Origin: Corynespora cassiicola
Taxonomy: Eukaryota > Ascomycota > Dothideomycetes > Pleosporales > Corynesporascaceae
Direction: 5' to 3'
DNA: 64,000 nucleotides
NCBI GenBank assembly: GCA_022059125.1
Contig: JAEUWY010000015.1
Span: forward strand, 1,909,913-1,973,912
Numbering within the stretch: position 1 is the first letter of the stretch; the number at the start of each line of letters is the position of its first letter. Below are positions 38,077 to 48,517 of this stretch, piece by piece. Position numbers and translations under genes: made by a program. Below the pieces are notes generated by a model. That model saw nothing but the letters and a program-made list of their open reading frames with translations. It had not been told where the DNA came from and did not search any database.

Positions 38077-39202
38077 ATGGCTTTTGGAAAAGTTGCCGTC
38101 ATTACTGGCGGAGGTAAGAACAAACACGCTTTCTGTTCTCAGATATCTGTCTTCCATTTACTTGGTTGCTTTCTTTTACGGTGGGGTTCCATCATTATAT
38201 CGTTTTCAACACCATCAGCCTCCCATAAAATCTGTTTTGTAATCAAGCATGTGTTACACCCAAAATTCCCGTTCCTCATTCTCAGCGTACCGGATGAAAG
38301 ATACTTCTGCTAAAGCAATGCCGCTATCTATGACAGTCTTGATGCCTATATTTCTCCCCAACTAATATCTCACAGCATCCGGCATCGGCCTTACAGTCGC
38401 AACCCTTCTCTCCCGCCGCCCAGAGTGGTCCATCCACATCCTCGATCTCCCCACCTCCGCAGGCTCGCGAACCGCACCCGCCATCGGCGCCACATTCCAT
38501 GCCTGCGACGTAACCTTGGACGCTTCTTTGAGTGCGGCCTTCAAAGCCATCTTTGCGCAAACCGCACGCGTCGACTTCGTCTTTGCCAACGCCGGCATTG
38601 CCGAACATTCCAACTTCTACGCCGATCAGTCAGACGCCGAGGATCCCGAGCTGCCCATTCGCGGCATCAATATCCTGGATATAAATCTCAAGGCGGTGGT
38701 TGCGACAAGCTACCTAGCACTTCACTATTTCCGCAAGAGTCCTGCGAGTGCGGATAAGAGTCTGTTGTGTACGGCGAGCTGTGCGGCGTTTTACCCTAGC
38801 CACTATGCGCCCATGTATACTGCGGCGAAGCATGGCGTTCTTGGGTTTGCGCGCGCCATTACCCCGACATTTTTCAAGTCGGGGGTTAGGGTGAATTGTT
38901 TGTGCCCGAGTACAGTCAAGACGGGTTTGTTGACGCAGGAGGAGTGGGACATGTTCCCAGGGATTGAGTATACAAGAGCAGAGAAGGTGGGGGAGGTGGT
39001 GCTTATGATGATCGACGGTAAGGACGATGGCAAGGCGGTGTTTGGGAAAGAGATCGGAGAAGAAGAGAGAGAGAAGTTGAAGGTTGGTAAATTGACGGGA
39101 CGGGCGATCGAAGTAAGTGGCGAGGTTTATTACTATAGGGGTTTAATTGAGTACTGTGATGAGGGGATGAGAACTGTCATGGGAAGCACGGATATTTATT
39201 AA
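38077..39202 (+). CDS. Short-chain dehydrogenase/reductase
   Basis: Two exons, 38077-38113 and 38376-39202. Intron 1 is unusually long for this window (262 bp; GTAAGA donor, CTAAT branch-like site, CACAG acceptor) and splits the cofactor motif. The product is 287 residues. The spliced N-terminus MAFGKVAVITGGASGIG gives the TGxxxGIG dinucleotide-binding loop; FANAGIA supplies the NAG motif; the catalytic Ser lies in CTASCAAF and the YxxxK pair in MYTAAKHG. An acidic residue (ILDLP) at the end of the second beta strand suggests NAD rather than NADP. The overall order resembles fungal 15-hydroxyprostaglandin dehydrogenase-like SDRs, but the substrate cannot be told from sequence. No targeting signal is seen. 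Confidence 0.92.
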
Positions 39203-39348
39203 TAGGAGAAGATTGGATACAAGCCGAGAAAACTTCGGCATACATTGACGTTTAGCTCTATCCAGAGGCGTGTCCCTTCCAGGAATGACATGCTTTGGGA
39301 TCCGTACCCGCCATTACTTCTCCGTGTAACTCGGCTATCACTTACTTT

Positions 39349-40992
39349 TTACCACTCTTTACCCTGCGGTACCATGCCCTTGAAATTTTCCTTCCCACGC
39401 AGCAGATCCTCAACTTGCGGCGGCCCCCGTGGCTGACGAAACGGCTTCTGCACGTTTGGTCCATGTCCACCCCCAGGCGGACTAAGCTGCCGATTGCACC
39501 GCAAGACAGAGTTGCTGTACTGTAGAGATCCAGAACGCTGATTCCCGGCGAATGTGAGATTTGACTTTGAAATATGCGGTTCTTCACGCATAGAACCGCG
39601 GCGGGATGGCATGCCCGCGTTCTTGTTAGAACTAACTGCTGGTTGTTGCTCATGCTGCAAAGCCTGTGATTCCTGCTCGCCGGCCCGGCGGCTGATCCCC
39701 TTGTAGTCAGACCCAATGGACATCTTGTGACCTGAAGATCGGTCCATAGGCTTCTGGTTGCCACTAAGAAACTTGGTGCGCCAAGAATGAGAAAGAACAT
39801 CTGTACTGCCCTCGAGCATGGCTTTGGGGCGCTTCGATTCAGGGCCTGGACGTGAAAGGGGGGCAACAACTTCGCTCAGCATAGGGATGCGGGCTCCGGG
39901 AGGGACTTCGGGAAGGGGAATAGGAAGGTATCCAAGTTGTGCTGAAGGTGGCCAATCATGGTACTTGCGACGAGGAGGGACAGCCACTGATAAGGGTTTA
40001 AGCCTCGAGATGGAATTATCTTTCTTATGGCGCTTGGAAGGACCAGCAGACGTGTCATGCTCAATCTTATTCCCAACATATGAGGGGTGACTGCTTAAGG
40101 TAGGTGCGTGTACCCTCTGATCCAAGGAAGCAGTGAGCACAGATGCATTTGTCGCTAAAATGTCTGCTGCATTGGCTTCTTGAAGGGATGTAAGTCGCCT
40201 GGTGCGCTCCTTGTCGTCGGCCGCAGACTCCTCGAGGATTTCCCAATCGGCATCTACAACATCAAACCGTGTAGGAATATCGACATTCCTGATGTCACGC
40301 GTTGTGATGTAGTCGCAGACATCTTTGAAAAATGCAATAGGACCGCTGAACTTCTCCAAAGCATTCTCTTTGACAGCACGCTCAATTATGAAAACTTTGA
40401 AGGGAGAGTCGACGGCAAATCTTGAGTACACCCAGTCGAGCAGTGCTTGGTCAAGCTCTGGATAAATCCTGTCCATCTTGGAAACTGTGACAATGATCTG
40501 ATTTCCAGTAATTTCGTCCTTGACAACTTGGCACACGAAGGCGACTTGAGCAAGGATAGCCCAGTGCCTGCCACTAGCGAATTCGTTGAGCCTAGCTTGA
40601 TCCAAATATAGGTAAGCGAAGAGCCATGGCTCCTCCAGCTCCTCGAGCCATATGCGGCGTTCAAAAACTGGACGCTGAGCGACTTGCTGGAGAAGTGTCG
40701 CACCCTTGGGGATCAGCGTGATCGGCCAAGTCTTGTATACCTTATGGGGGCCCAGTTCCGTGATAATGCAGGAAAATTTGCAGGCGGTGAGTTGTTTGCC
40801 GAGCCAGCTATTGTGGACATGCTCCTGCTTTGGTTCGTGATCGAGGCCACGCGAACAGTACAACTCCTCAATCTCCGAATCATCAACAACTTCGTACTCC
40901 GCATCCTTCTGCTCCTCACTTAGAACCGGCGACTCGTTGGCCCTGTTGGCCTTTTGTTTGTCCTTTCTGTGGAATATCTTGAAGAACGGCAT
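39349..40992 (-). CDS. Uncharacterised protein, 547 residues
   Basis: A single exon starting MPFFKIFHRKDKQKANRANE. I recognise no family. Residues about 60-260 look folded, with alternating hydrophobic strands and helices (CKFSCIITELGPHKVYKTWP, HWAILAQVAFVCQVVKDEIT, FKVFIIERAVKENALEKFSG). Residues about 270-547 are low-complexity, rich in Ser, Pro, Arg and Gln, and probably disordered, ending in a basic RGPP-rich tail. There is no signal peptide or membrane segment. It converges with the SDR gene; their stops are about 150 bp apart. Length and uninterrupted frame make it a real gene; a nuclear or cytosolic role would be a guess. Confidence 0.8.
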   Translation of the reverse strand: MPFFKIFHRKDKQKANRANESPVLSEEQKDAEYEVVDDSEIEELYCSRGLDHEPKQEHVHNSWLGKQLTACKFSCIITELGPHKVYKTWPITLIPKGATLLQQVAQRPVFERRIWLEELEEPWLFAYLYLDQARLNEFASGRHWAILAQVAFVCQVVKDEITGNQIIVTVSKMDRIYPELDQALLDWVYSRFAVDSPFKVFIIERAVKENALEKFSGPIAFFKDVCDYITTRDIRNVDIPTRFDVVDADWEILEESAADDKERTRRLTSLQEANAADILATNASVLTASLDQRVHAPTLSSHPSYVGNKIEHDTSAGPSKRHKKDNSISRLKPLSVAVPPRRKYHDWPPSAQLGYLPIPLPEVPPGARIPMLSEVVAPLSRPGPESKRPKAMLEGSTDVLSHSWRTKFLSGNQKPMDRSSGHKMSIGSDYKGISRRAGEQESQALQHEQQPAVSSNKNAGMPSRRGSMREEPHISKSNLTFAGNQRSGSLQYSNSVLRCNRQLSPPGGGHGPNVQKPFRQPRGPPQVEDLLRGKENFKGMVPQGKEW

Positions 40993-41594
40993 CTTTCATC
41001 CGTCAGGTGGTTGCTCAAGAGGGTTTGATGATTGTCCGAGGTGTGTTGACTGCCACACAAGATGGTTGGTTGCGTTGGGATGTCACGCTAGTGATCCGTG
41101 AGTGAGTATTGCGCCTAGATTGTTAGATCGGGTTGGTTGTGGGTTGTGATTGGGATAGAAATCATAATCGGAAGAAACTGATTTGCGGGGAGCACTTTAG
41201 CGGAACAAGAGCCGATGCGCTTGTGAGGTAATTCGTGTGTCAGTATCGGGCGCTTTTTTTAATTTTTAAAATTCCAAGAAAACGAATTCAGCAGCAGGTG
41301 AAATTCTCATGTGAAAGGACTCATTAGCATCAATGTTTATGCACACTTGCATGACTGACCAATGCCTAGGCCTATACGGCTGTTGCCATCTCTTCACGAT
41401 CTAGGTTACAGGGAAAATTAGATCTACAGATGCATGGTCAGCACACCCAAGGATAAACGTTGAAGAACAAATATGAAATTCCATTGTCGTGCATTCTCAT
41501 ATGCAGTACAGCCGCTGAGGCAAGCCTTGATGTGCGCCACGCGCTTCTTTATATATACACTGCCGCCGACATGTCCCCTCGTTCACAGAGTTGT
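40993..41594. other. Intergenic stretch
   Basis: About 600 bp holding the upstream region of the 547-residue gene and the 3' region of the complex I gene. Poly-T and poly-A runs occur near 41258-41284. No gene is seen. Confidence 0.5.
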
Positions 41595-42088
41595 TTATTT
41601 CAAAGGAGTCTCGGGCGTCACAGCGAATGTCGGCCGGACAAATCTGCAGTTACCTTCATTAGCGATTGATTCCGTGGTTGCCTGCTCTGTACGCACCGGT
41701 CGCTGTTGTAAACCTTGGTCTCTGTGCCCAGAAGCTCCTTCTCTCTGGCCTTGTCGGCGAGGTATCGTCGCACCTGGTCGCGGTCCTCTTCGGCTTGCAG
41801 GGCAGGAATGAGGTGTATCCGAGCCCACATCTTCTCGCGCGCAAGTTCGCTAAACGATGGTCAGCAACTCCCAATCGAGCGACAGATTGGCCAGAATCCC
41901 CTGTCTGGCAGATCTTATAAGTCTACGCACTTGTGCTCGCGAATTCCCTGGCCAACCCTCCAGAAGCCGTAGGTCATAAGCGCAGCGGTACCGGCGAGGT
42001 AGGCGGCGGGGCGGAAGCCACGGGTGGGAAGGTTGCGCTTGTACTGGACGGGGCCGTAGCCGCCGACGGGCGGCATATCCTGCGGCAT
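41595..42088 (-). CDS. NDUFA13: Mitochondrial complex I subunit GRIM-19 homologue
   Basis: Three exons: 42088-41931, 41849-41697 and 41643-41595, with GTGCGT donors and TTAG/GCAG acceptors. The product is 119 residues. It is an accessory subunit of NADH:ubiquinone oxidoreductase in the inner mitochondrial membrane. The N-terminus MPQDMPPVGGYGPVQYKRNL is the family hallmark, followed by RGFRPAAYLAGTAALMTYGF, the single membrane helix, then a charged matrix or intermembrane helix (ARIHLIPALQAEEDRDQVRR). The final exon restores KVYNSDRFVRP. No cleavable presequence is present, as is usual for this subunit. Length matches fungal members. It is head-to-head with TRM10, with 179 bp between start codons. 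Confidence 0.94.
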
Positions 42089-42267
42089 GATGGCGGTATG
42101 TGTTTGGGTCTCAATGCGTCTTCGAAGAGGAGTATGCGGAGTGGTGAGGTTCGCGGAGCTCGCGAGAGCTGCCCGGGTCTTGGCGCGCTAATTAGTCAGC
42201 CAACCATAATTTTCCTATTCCTAATGCAAAGCAGCAGGCATCTGACTTGAACACCACAACGGAAAAG
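42089..42267. promoter_or_regulatory. Bidirectional promoter, GRIM-19 and TRM10
   Basis: Only 179 bp separate the two start codons, so both genes must share this region as promoter and both 5' leaders must fit inside or overlap it. No TATA box is evident. Confidence 0.55.
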
Positions 42268-43452
42268 ATGGAGTCAGACGAGAGGCCCTCCAAGATGCGT
42301 AAGCTGGAGCACGAGGACAATACGAATGAGCAAACGGTGGATCCAGCGCCCGAAGACGCATTAGGAAAAGAGCACAATGCGGCCGCGGAAAATGGCGAGA
42401 ACGAAGATGCTGGAGATGACGCAGCTGAGGGGGGAGGCGATGGCGAGGGCCCAGAGCCCAAATTGTCCAAAAACCAGCTGAAAAAGCAGAGGCGGCTTGA
42501 GCGCTGGGAGGCTGGACGCGAGGACCGCAAGGCCAAGCGGAGAGAGAAAATCAAAGCCAAGAAAGAGCGAAGACGAGAGGAATGGGCACAGAATAATGCC
42601 AATGGCGAAACCAAAGAACTGCCTAGGATCCGGGCCGGAAAATGCGCACCGAAGGGCACTCAAGTACCCGTCACCATCATATTCGACTGTGATTTCGAGG
42701 ATCTCATGTTTGACAACGAGTTGAAGAGCCTCGGACTCCAGATTACCAGGTCTTACTCTGACAACCGCAAGGCCGCTTACCGGGCTCACATAGCTGTTTC
42801 TTCTTTTGGAGAGTCGAGCAAGCTGAAGGAGAGGTTTGATGGCATCCTGGCGAAGCAGTACACGTCCTGGGAAGGTGTACGCTTCTTCTCGGAAGATTTC
42901 GTGCATGTGGCAGAGCAGGCAAAGGAATGGATGAAGGGCCCACAGGGAGGGGAGGTCGCTGGAGCTCTCGAACCAGACAAGGGCGCCCAAAATGATGGGG
43001 AAGAGGAGGGGGAGGTTGTCTATCTATCTGCAGAGAGTGATAACACGCTCGAGCGTCTCAAGCCGAATAGCACGTATATCATCGGCGGTCTAGTCGACAA
43101 AAACCGACACAAGGGACTATGTTACAAACGTGCCTTGGATAGAGGCATCAAGACGGCGAAACTGCCGATAGGAGAATTTCTCAAGATGAAGAGTCGACAG
43201 GTTCTGGTCACAAATCACGTCCTCGATATCATGCTCAAATGGATGGAATTTGGAGACTGGGGCAAAGCTTTCATGGAGGTGCTTCCAAAGCGAAAAGGGG
43301 GGGTCTTGAAGAGCGAGGCCGAAGAGGGCGATGGTGAAGACCAGGCAACGCCGTCTGGAGCAGGAGATGATGGTGAAGAGGCGCTTGAAATGGACGAGGA
43401 GACTGAGGCTCGGCCAGCTGGAGAGAGCAACAATGCGGCAATGGTGGCGTGA
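42268..43452 (+). CDS. TRM10: tRNA (guanine(9)-N1)-methyltransferase
   Basis: A single exon of 394 residues. The family methylates N1 of guanosine at tRNA position 9 using S-adenosylmethionine and is a monomeric SPOUT enzyme. Residues 1-130 are an acidic leader followed by a very basic helix (KNQLKKQRRLERWEAGREDR) usual for tRNA binding. The catalytic region contains VTIIFDCDFEDLMFDNELKS, then VYLSAES, the signature IIGGLVDKNRHKG and the knot-forming LPIGEFLKMKSRQVLVTNHV. A Glu/Asp-rich tail follows. The start is the first ATG (42268); an in-frame TTG lies 21 bp upstream but is not needed. Gene and neighbour are both housekeeping. Confidence 0.95.
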   Translation: MESDERPSKMRKLEHEDNTNEQTVDPAPEDALGKEHNAAAENGENEDAGDDAAEGGGDGEGPEPKLSKNQLKKQRRLERWEAGREDRKAKRREKIKAKKERRREEWAQNNANGETKELPRIRAGKCAPKGTQVPVTIIFDCDFEDLMFDNELKSLGLQITRSYSDNRKAAYRAHIAVSSFGESSKLKERFDGILAKQYTSWEGVRFFSEDFVHVAEQAKEWMKGPQGGEVAGALEPDKGAQNDGEEEGEVVYLSAESDNTLERLKPNSTYIIGGLVDKNRHKGLCYKRALDRGIKTAKLPIGEFLKMKSRQVLVTNHVLDIMLKWMEFGDWGKAFMEVLPKRKGGVLKSEAEEGDGEDQATPSGAGDDGEEALEMDEETEARPAGESNNAAMVA

Positions 43453-44320
43453 TGGGATTGACTCGGGTTAGAGCACAGCGAGTACATACCTCAGGTGCTA
43501 GGGCATTCTCGACGCAGTAATGGGGTAGTTTGACTGGATACCTGCGCTCGTTGAATTACACCCTCTCCATCACGCACCAACGCACGACAGAGTTTTTGAC
43601 ACATAAGTCACCCTCTACTGCTGCCTAGTGCGACGAATGCCTGTATACCTAGAATTCTGTAGCCGACCCACGGCGGCCGCACAGGTCTTGAAAACTTGAC
43701 GCAGAAAGCCTCAAAAGCATATACGTTTGCCTTTGTTCGAATGCTTTGTGCATGTTTATTCAGTTTTCAGTTCAGCCACGGCCTGCAAGAAGCCCGCGGC
43801 AATCTCGTTTTCCACCTGCCAAATAGCCCCTTTGCGTGACTGTTTTTATGGACCCACGCCTGCACGGTCTTCATTCATCACCCATGGCTTCGATCAGACC
43901 ATCACATGTCTTGATTCCATCTGTCCTTCCACCCGCCCTCCGTTGGGCCAACAGCCCTATCAGCGGCTAGCGGCAAAAACAAGCTTTTCGCGGGGAGCGC
44001 TAGGACAAGTGGCGGCAAGACACTCCAAGCAGCGCGGCCACCGCGAGACAACCCACCACGCGCGAGTAATCGCTTACACAATCGCCCGAAGACACCGACG
44101 GCTCTGAGAGAGTTGCGATCTGTCGTCCTGGTTGAAGGCTGGCCCCTTGGCAGGGACTTGCAGGCCCCGGTCAGCCCACCCGCGGCAGCCCTTAATTTCT
44201 GATGCAACAACGTCACAGCTGGCCAGCTCCCACGTAACAGCAACTCCACAAAACTCCACCACGCCGCAGATCACGCCCTCCCAGCCATTCCAGGCATTCC
44301 TTCCAGCCATTTTGTCCCCC
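43453..44320. other. Intergenic stretch, leader of OXR1
   Basis: About 870 bp with no gene. The frame of the OXR1 gene is open back to about 44132 without an ATG, and the last 100 bp are rich in CCA and ACAA, typical of a fungal 5' leader. Confidence 0.5.
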
Positions 44321-45404
44321 ATGCCCGACACCACCGACGCCTCGCGCTCCTCCCTCTCCAACTCTTCCCCGCCCTCGCGCTCGTCGTCCTACTTCACCTA
44401 CCCCGTCACATATGCAGTCTCCGGCCTGCTGCGACGCCTATCGACCGAGCCGACGGCCAAATCGACCTCCAACCCAGACCGATCAGGCACCACGTCGCTG
44501 AGCCAAAGCATCCAGAGCATCGGCAGCATGGATTCCGTCTTCCAGCCCCCGCGACGAAAGGCCAGCCCGTTCCAACCGCCACCCCTCACACCCCTCACCC
44601 TCAAGGGATACCGCCTGAACACGCAGCAGTCGGCGAAGCTGCTCACCAAGGCCCTGGCCGAGGAGATAAGGCTGCTGGTGCCTCCGCGCCTCCAGCTTGT
44701 CGACGAGTGGAATCTCGCCTACAGCCTGGAGCAGAATGGCGTCAGTCTGGCCACGCTGTACCAAAAGTCCGAGGACTATCGGGGGAAGCGGGGTGGTTTC
44801 GTGCTGGTGGTGCAGGATAGTTCAGGCGGCGTATGTCCGCCAACCTTTGTCGCGTGCTCAGCAGGCTAATGTGCAACTAGGTATTCGGCGCCTACCTCTC
44901 CGACGCCCCCCACCCCTCTCTACATTTTTACGGCAATGGAGAATGCTTTCTCTGGCGCGCCCACACACTGCCTTCGCTCCCCGACCTCATAGACCTCCCG
45001 CCACCCCCATCGGCCGACACAACGAATGCGGTACGAGTGACAACGGTTGGCGCCACCAAGTCCAACACCCTATCGCCTCCGTCATCCGAGCAAGCGAGCC
45101 GAAGCGGGACAAGCACACCAGAGCGAATAAGATTCAAGGCATTCCCGTACAGCGGAGTCAACGACTACATGATCTTTTGCGAGCAGGACTATCTGAGCAT
45201 TGGCGGAGGGTAAGGCCTTTTAGTTGCCTCACAGACGGACATGGCTAACCAGGCTGCAGGGATGGGCATTATGGCCTGTGGCTAGACGACAGCCTCGAGA
45301 ACGGCGTGTCAAGCACATGTCCAACCTTTGGAAACGAGCCACTGAGCGATGACGGCAACAAATTCGAGATTCTTGGCGTCGAACTGTGGTACATCGGCGT
45401 CTAG
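44321..45404 (+). CDS. OXR1: OXR1-type TLDc domain protein
   Basis: Three exons, 44321-44830, 44881-45209 and 45260-45404; 50 bp introns with GTATGT and GTAAGG donors. The product is 327 residues. Residues 1-100 are Ser/Thr/Pro-rich and probably disordered. The TLDc domain runs from about residue 105 to the end: LPPRLQ-like strand (LVPPRLQLVDEWNLAYSLEQ), GVSLATLY, GGFVLVVQDSSGGVFGAYLS across the first splice, then HPSLHFYGNGECFLWR, FPYSGVNDYMIFCEQDYLSI, and the terminal GGGDGHYGLWLDDSLENGVS and FEILGVELWYIGV. The family protects against oxidative damage and in yeast the homologue binds and disassembles the vacuolar ATPase. The final exon completes the conserved Gly-rich loop, confirming the splice. 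Confidence 0.94.
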
Positions 45405-48175
45405 CCGGCTTTCCTTCGTCTTCCATCTGTACCAAAAAGTCTCTTTCATATCAACAATTCGGGCGTTTGTGGCGACATGGCCGTGGAAACGATACCATCT
45501 CATCTCTAGTCGGTCGCGGTTCGGAGGGGTTATGCATTGATTTTGAACGCATGCATGGTGGGTGGGTGTGACTTGGGGGGAGAATGATAACATGATTCTG
45601 ACTTCTGGGGCATGAGATATCATTTTGATAATTTCTCAGCTACTGCATTTACCTAGCACTCTACAGCTGAGCAATCGACAGCATGTTACATTCTACATCT
45701 TCGTAGAGCGAGAGCGTTATTCTGAAATCACATGCTCCATGGGGTTCTAAAAAACCAGCCTTTTATAAGCCCCAACTCAAGGTCAATCCATTGTTAGTGG
45801 GTAGTGTAGGGCGGGCTGAGCGCAATGTATAGATAACCACAGCTACAGCCGCCATTCGTCAGCTAGCTCTCCTATAAAGCCCAGCTGTCGACTCAGTGAA
45901 TCGGAAGTCCGAATCTTTGACATCCCGAGCCTACTAAATGACCATCAACTCTAGCTTTTTTAGCGATATCATCGCTGCAGCCCAAGTCACTTGGAAGTCG
46001 TCGGAGATTCTCAATGCGCACAAGCCAAGCAAAATTTTCGCTATTTGGTAGTGGATCGAATCATAATTTATGGGGTTCTAAACTACATATAGTGACGTTT
46101 GCCATTGTCCAATTCTAGTCTGCTTTTTTAATTGGCGTGTTGCTTCTTTCAACATGGGAATCTCGCCAACAAGGCTCAGTTCTGGATGAATTATATAAAA
46201 TACGCTAACTGGTTATACATGACGTGCGAGCGGATATCCGTCCATTTCTGGAGGGTCATATCGACATTCGGAAAACACCTTGGTTCACCTCAAAAACACC
46301 GACTACCAGTTGTTGCACGCATGCTGCAGGGGTGCGTACTGGACCACGATGTTATTATTAGGTTGCGAGACAAACTCCGGAATTGTAAGGAAGGTTTGAT
46401 GATCATCCAAGCCCAAGCGAACATATAAGGATTGGAAAGTTCAAGCATGTCTGAGTTTCAACATGTTTTTGAAGGACAGCCGAAGAGCATAATGCGTCGG
46501 TGGCAGCAGGAAAAAATCGATGTTATTTTGGATATTGGGAGCAAATTCATAGCGAAACTGGATGATTGAATAGACCAGGCACAATAAAAACTTGAGCAAC
46601 AGAAAAGTATAATGGATTTGATACAGGATGGTATGTGTGTGTGTGGGGGGTGGGGGGGGGTGGTCTTTTCTCAACCATGAGGGTGTACTCATTGGATTTT
46701 GTAATACGAAAATTGCTTACAAAGAGTCAGTGGTCCCATTGCCAGCGCTAGAACTGGTATGCATACAATGGTGGTCAAAACGGCAGAATCGCCCACTCAG
46801 CCAGCGTTGCGTCTAAGAGTAAATCTATAAGCCAAAAATTCAGCATTTTTTTTAAGTTGTTCTGAGGCGCTCTCTCTCTATTCCTTTGGATTTTAAGATG
46901 TTACGGCGGGTAAGTTATTTTCGTTGTACTTACCACAAATATAAAAGTTATGAGCCCAGTCCTTCCATTCCTTTCTTTTTCACCAACTCAACAACGAACC
47001 GGGGATAAATCTCATCAGATCTGGTCACTAAGTTGTACATGACAAGGTCAACCCCAAAGACCTCTATTACAACATGCTTTCAAACACAATAATCCGCAAA
47101 GGCTAGAAGGTTAATTTCAGTATAACTTTCTTTTCCGATGAACGACCCAAGGGTTGCCCTTAATGTAATAAATTGACTCTTTAAATACAGAACAGTGATG
47201 CCACATGATAGTCCTCACTATTAAGTGTTGCAATGGGGTGCGATTTGCAATTATCAGGATATTCTCAGCATAGATCGAAATTGTAACCTGGAAATACTAC
47301 GCATCAAAGAACTTTTGGAAAAGGATAATATGCGAGTTATTGGAAAGTGAAGGTTCACTTGTCGCCTTGGAAACTGAAAGAAGCACTCTTGCCCTGGTGG
47401 CGGGCTTCGACGAAGGCTTCCCTGATAGACTCATTTTCTACATTTAAGAAGATTCATCCAGCGTATTCAAGCGAGTGTACTATTTTACTCGATGGGAAGA
47501 TCGAGGTAAATCAAGGGCAATCTTGATGTAGAGGACAGGAAAATATAGCTAGCGGTCCTGTCGTGGGAACGAAGGTCAGGCCACTTTCGATTACCTTGGT
47601 GAGAATCTGTGGAAAGGGAATTCCACCACGGGTCACATTAGATACAGACGTCTAATGCTGGTACAATATTACAATTTATATTATGTCCCCTGTAGACATG
47701 TCAATCCAGCAGTCAAGACCGATTGTGGTCATTGTTGACCTTTACAAAAGGTGCGCCAGGAACCATGCACGGAAACTCCAAGAGCTAGATTGCATTAGAA
47801 GTCGTCCGTCTCTTGCAGCCCTAATAGTCCCTCCCTGCTTTTCAAGGAGTATTTAATAGATGAATGGAACATGAGTATTAGCACAGAAAAAACAGCTGGA
47901 GAGTATGCAGAAGCTGGGACAACCTCAAAAGATTGGAAGATACTATGTAGAAGATGGTGATTGTTAAGGCCACGAATTTTGATACAAATACATGAGCAAA
48001 AAAAGGAGCCTCTATTCATGTTCTACCAAGTCTTGGCCGAGTGCGCTGCTCTGCAATGTGTAATGTTGTATTTAAGCGACAGCGGTGAGCGCGCTACTAT
48101 TCTAAAGGCAGACTACACCACTGAATCAATACCTACGCATGACTTTGACGAGGCTGGGACTTACCATGATATAAC
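45405..48175. other. Subtelomeric stretch, no intact gene
   Basis: About 2.8 kb, noticeably more AT-rich than the sequence to its left. A TG/G-rich run lies at 46625-46665. A frame at 46132-46428 (GTG start, no motif) is not supported. On the minus strand at about 47350-47450 a short stretch reads like decayed protein (NESIREAFVEARHQGKSASF) but is bounded by stops. No intact gene is seen. Confidence 0.45.
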
Positions 48176-48517
48176 TTAAGTGTCCACGCAGCTGATCGAA
48201 CCATACTTGTTCTGAGTAGCATCCCACCACGTAGCCTCGATCATCCCCTTGTTGCAGCTAACACCATTCGTGAAATGCCAGTGTAGACCGCCGTCGCGCG
48301 GTTCGCAGCCCGGCGAGCTTACGCCAACACAGTCTGCGAACTGCTTCAAGTTATCCCATAGCCCGCCGCAGATACCAGGAACGAGGTCAGCAGCAATGTT
48401 GTCGACCTGAATGCTGTATGTTGGAGCTTGTTGGCCAGCTGCACGGTTGCAGTAAGTAGCACCCGCTGAGGCAGAGAAGGTCGCAAGAGCAAAGAGGGTA
48501 ATAGAGGTGAAATGCAT
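48176..48517 (-). CDS. Small secreted six-cysteine protein, copy A
   Basis: A single exon of 113 residues. Residues 1-20 are a signal peptide (MHFTSITLFALATFSASAGA). The mature part is about 93 residues with six cysteines, in the contexts YCNRA, GICGGLWDNLKQFADC, PGCEPR, VSCNKGMIEATWWDAT and ISCVDT. It shares the core blocks CGGLWDNLKQFADC and IEATWWDAT/VEATWWDAT with copy B at 50152, and all six cysteines align. I know no function. Size, secretion, cysteine content and position next to a transposon-rich block fit the usual profile of candidate effectors or antimicrobial proteins; this is inference. The coding frame has no intron, unlike copy B. Confidence 0.85.
   Translation of the reverse strand: MHFTSITLFALATFSASAGATYCNRAAGQQAPTYSIQVDNIAADLVPGICGGLWDNLKQFADCVGVSSPGCEPRDGGLHWHFTNGVSCNKGMIEATWWDATQNKYGSISCVDT

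Noticed and set aside
46132..46428. 98-codon plus-strand frame in the subtelomeric stretch
   Set aside because: Starts at GTG, no motif, no homology recognised, in decaying AT-rich DNA.
47350..47460. Decayed coding sequence on the minus strand
   Set aside because: About 30 protein-like residues bounded by stops; too little to name a family or call a pseudogene.
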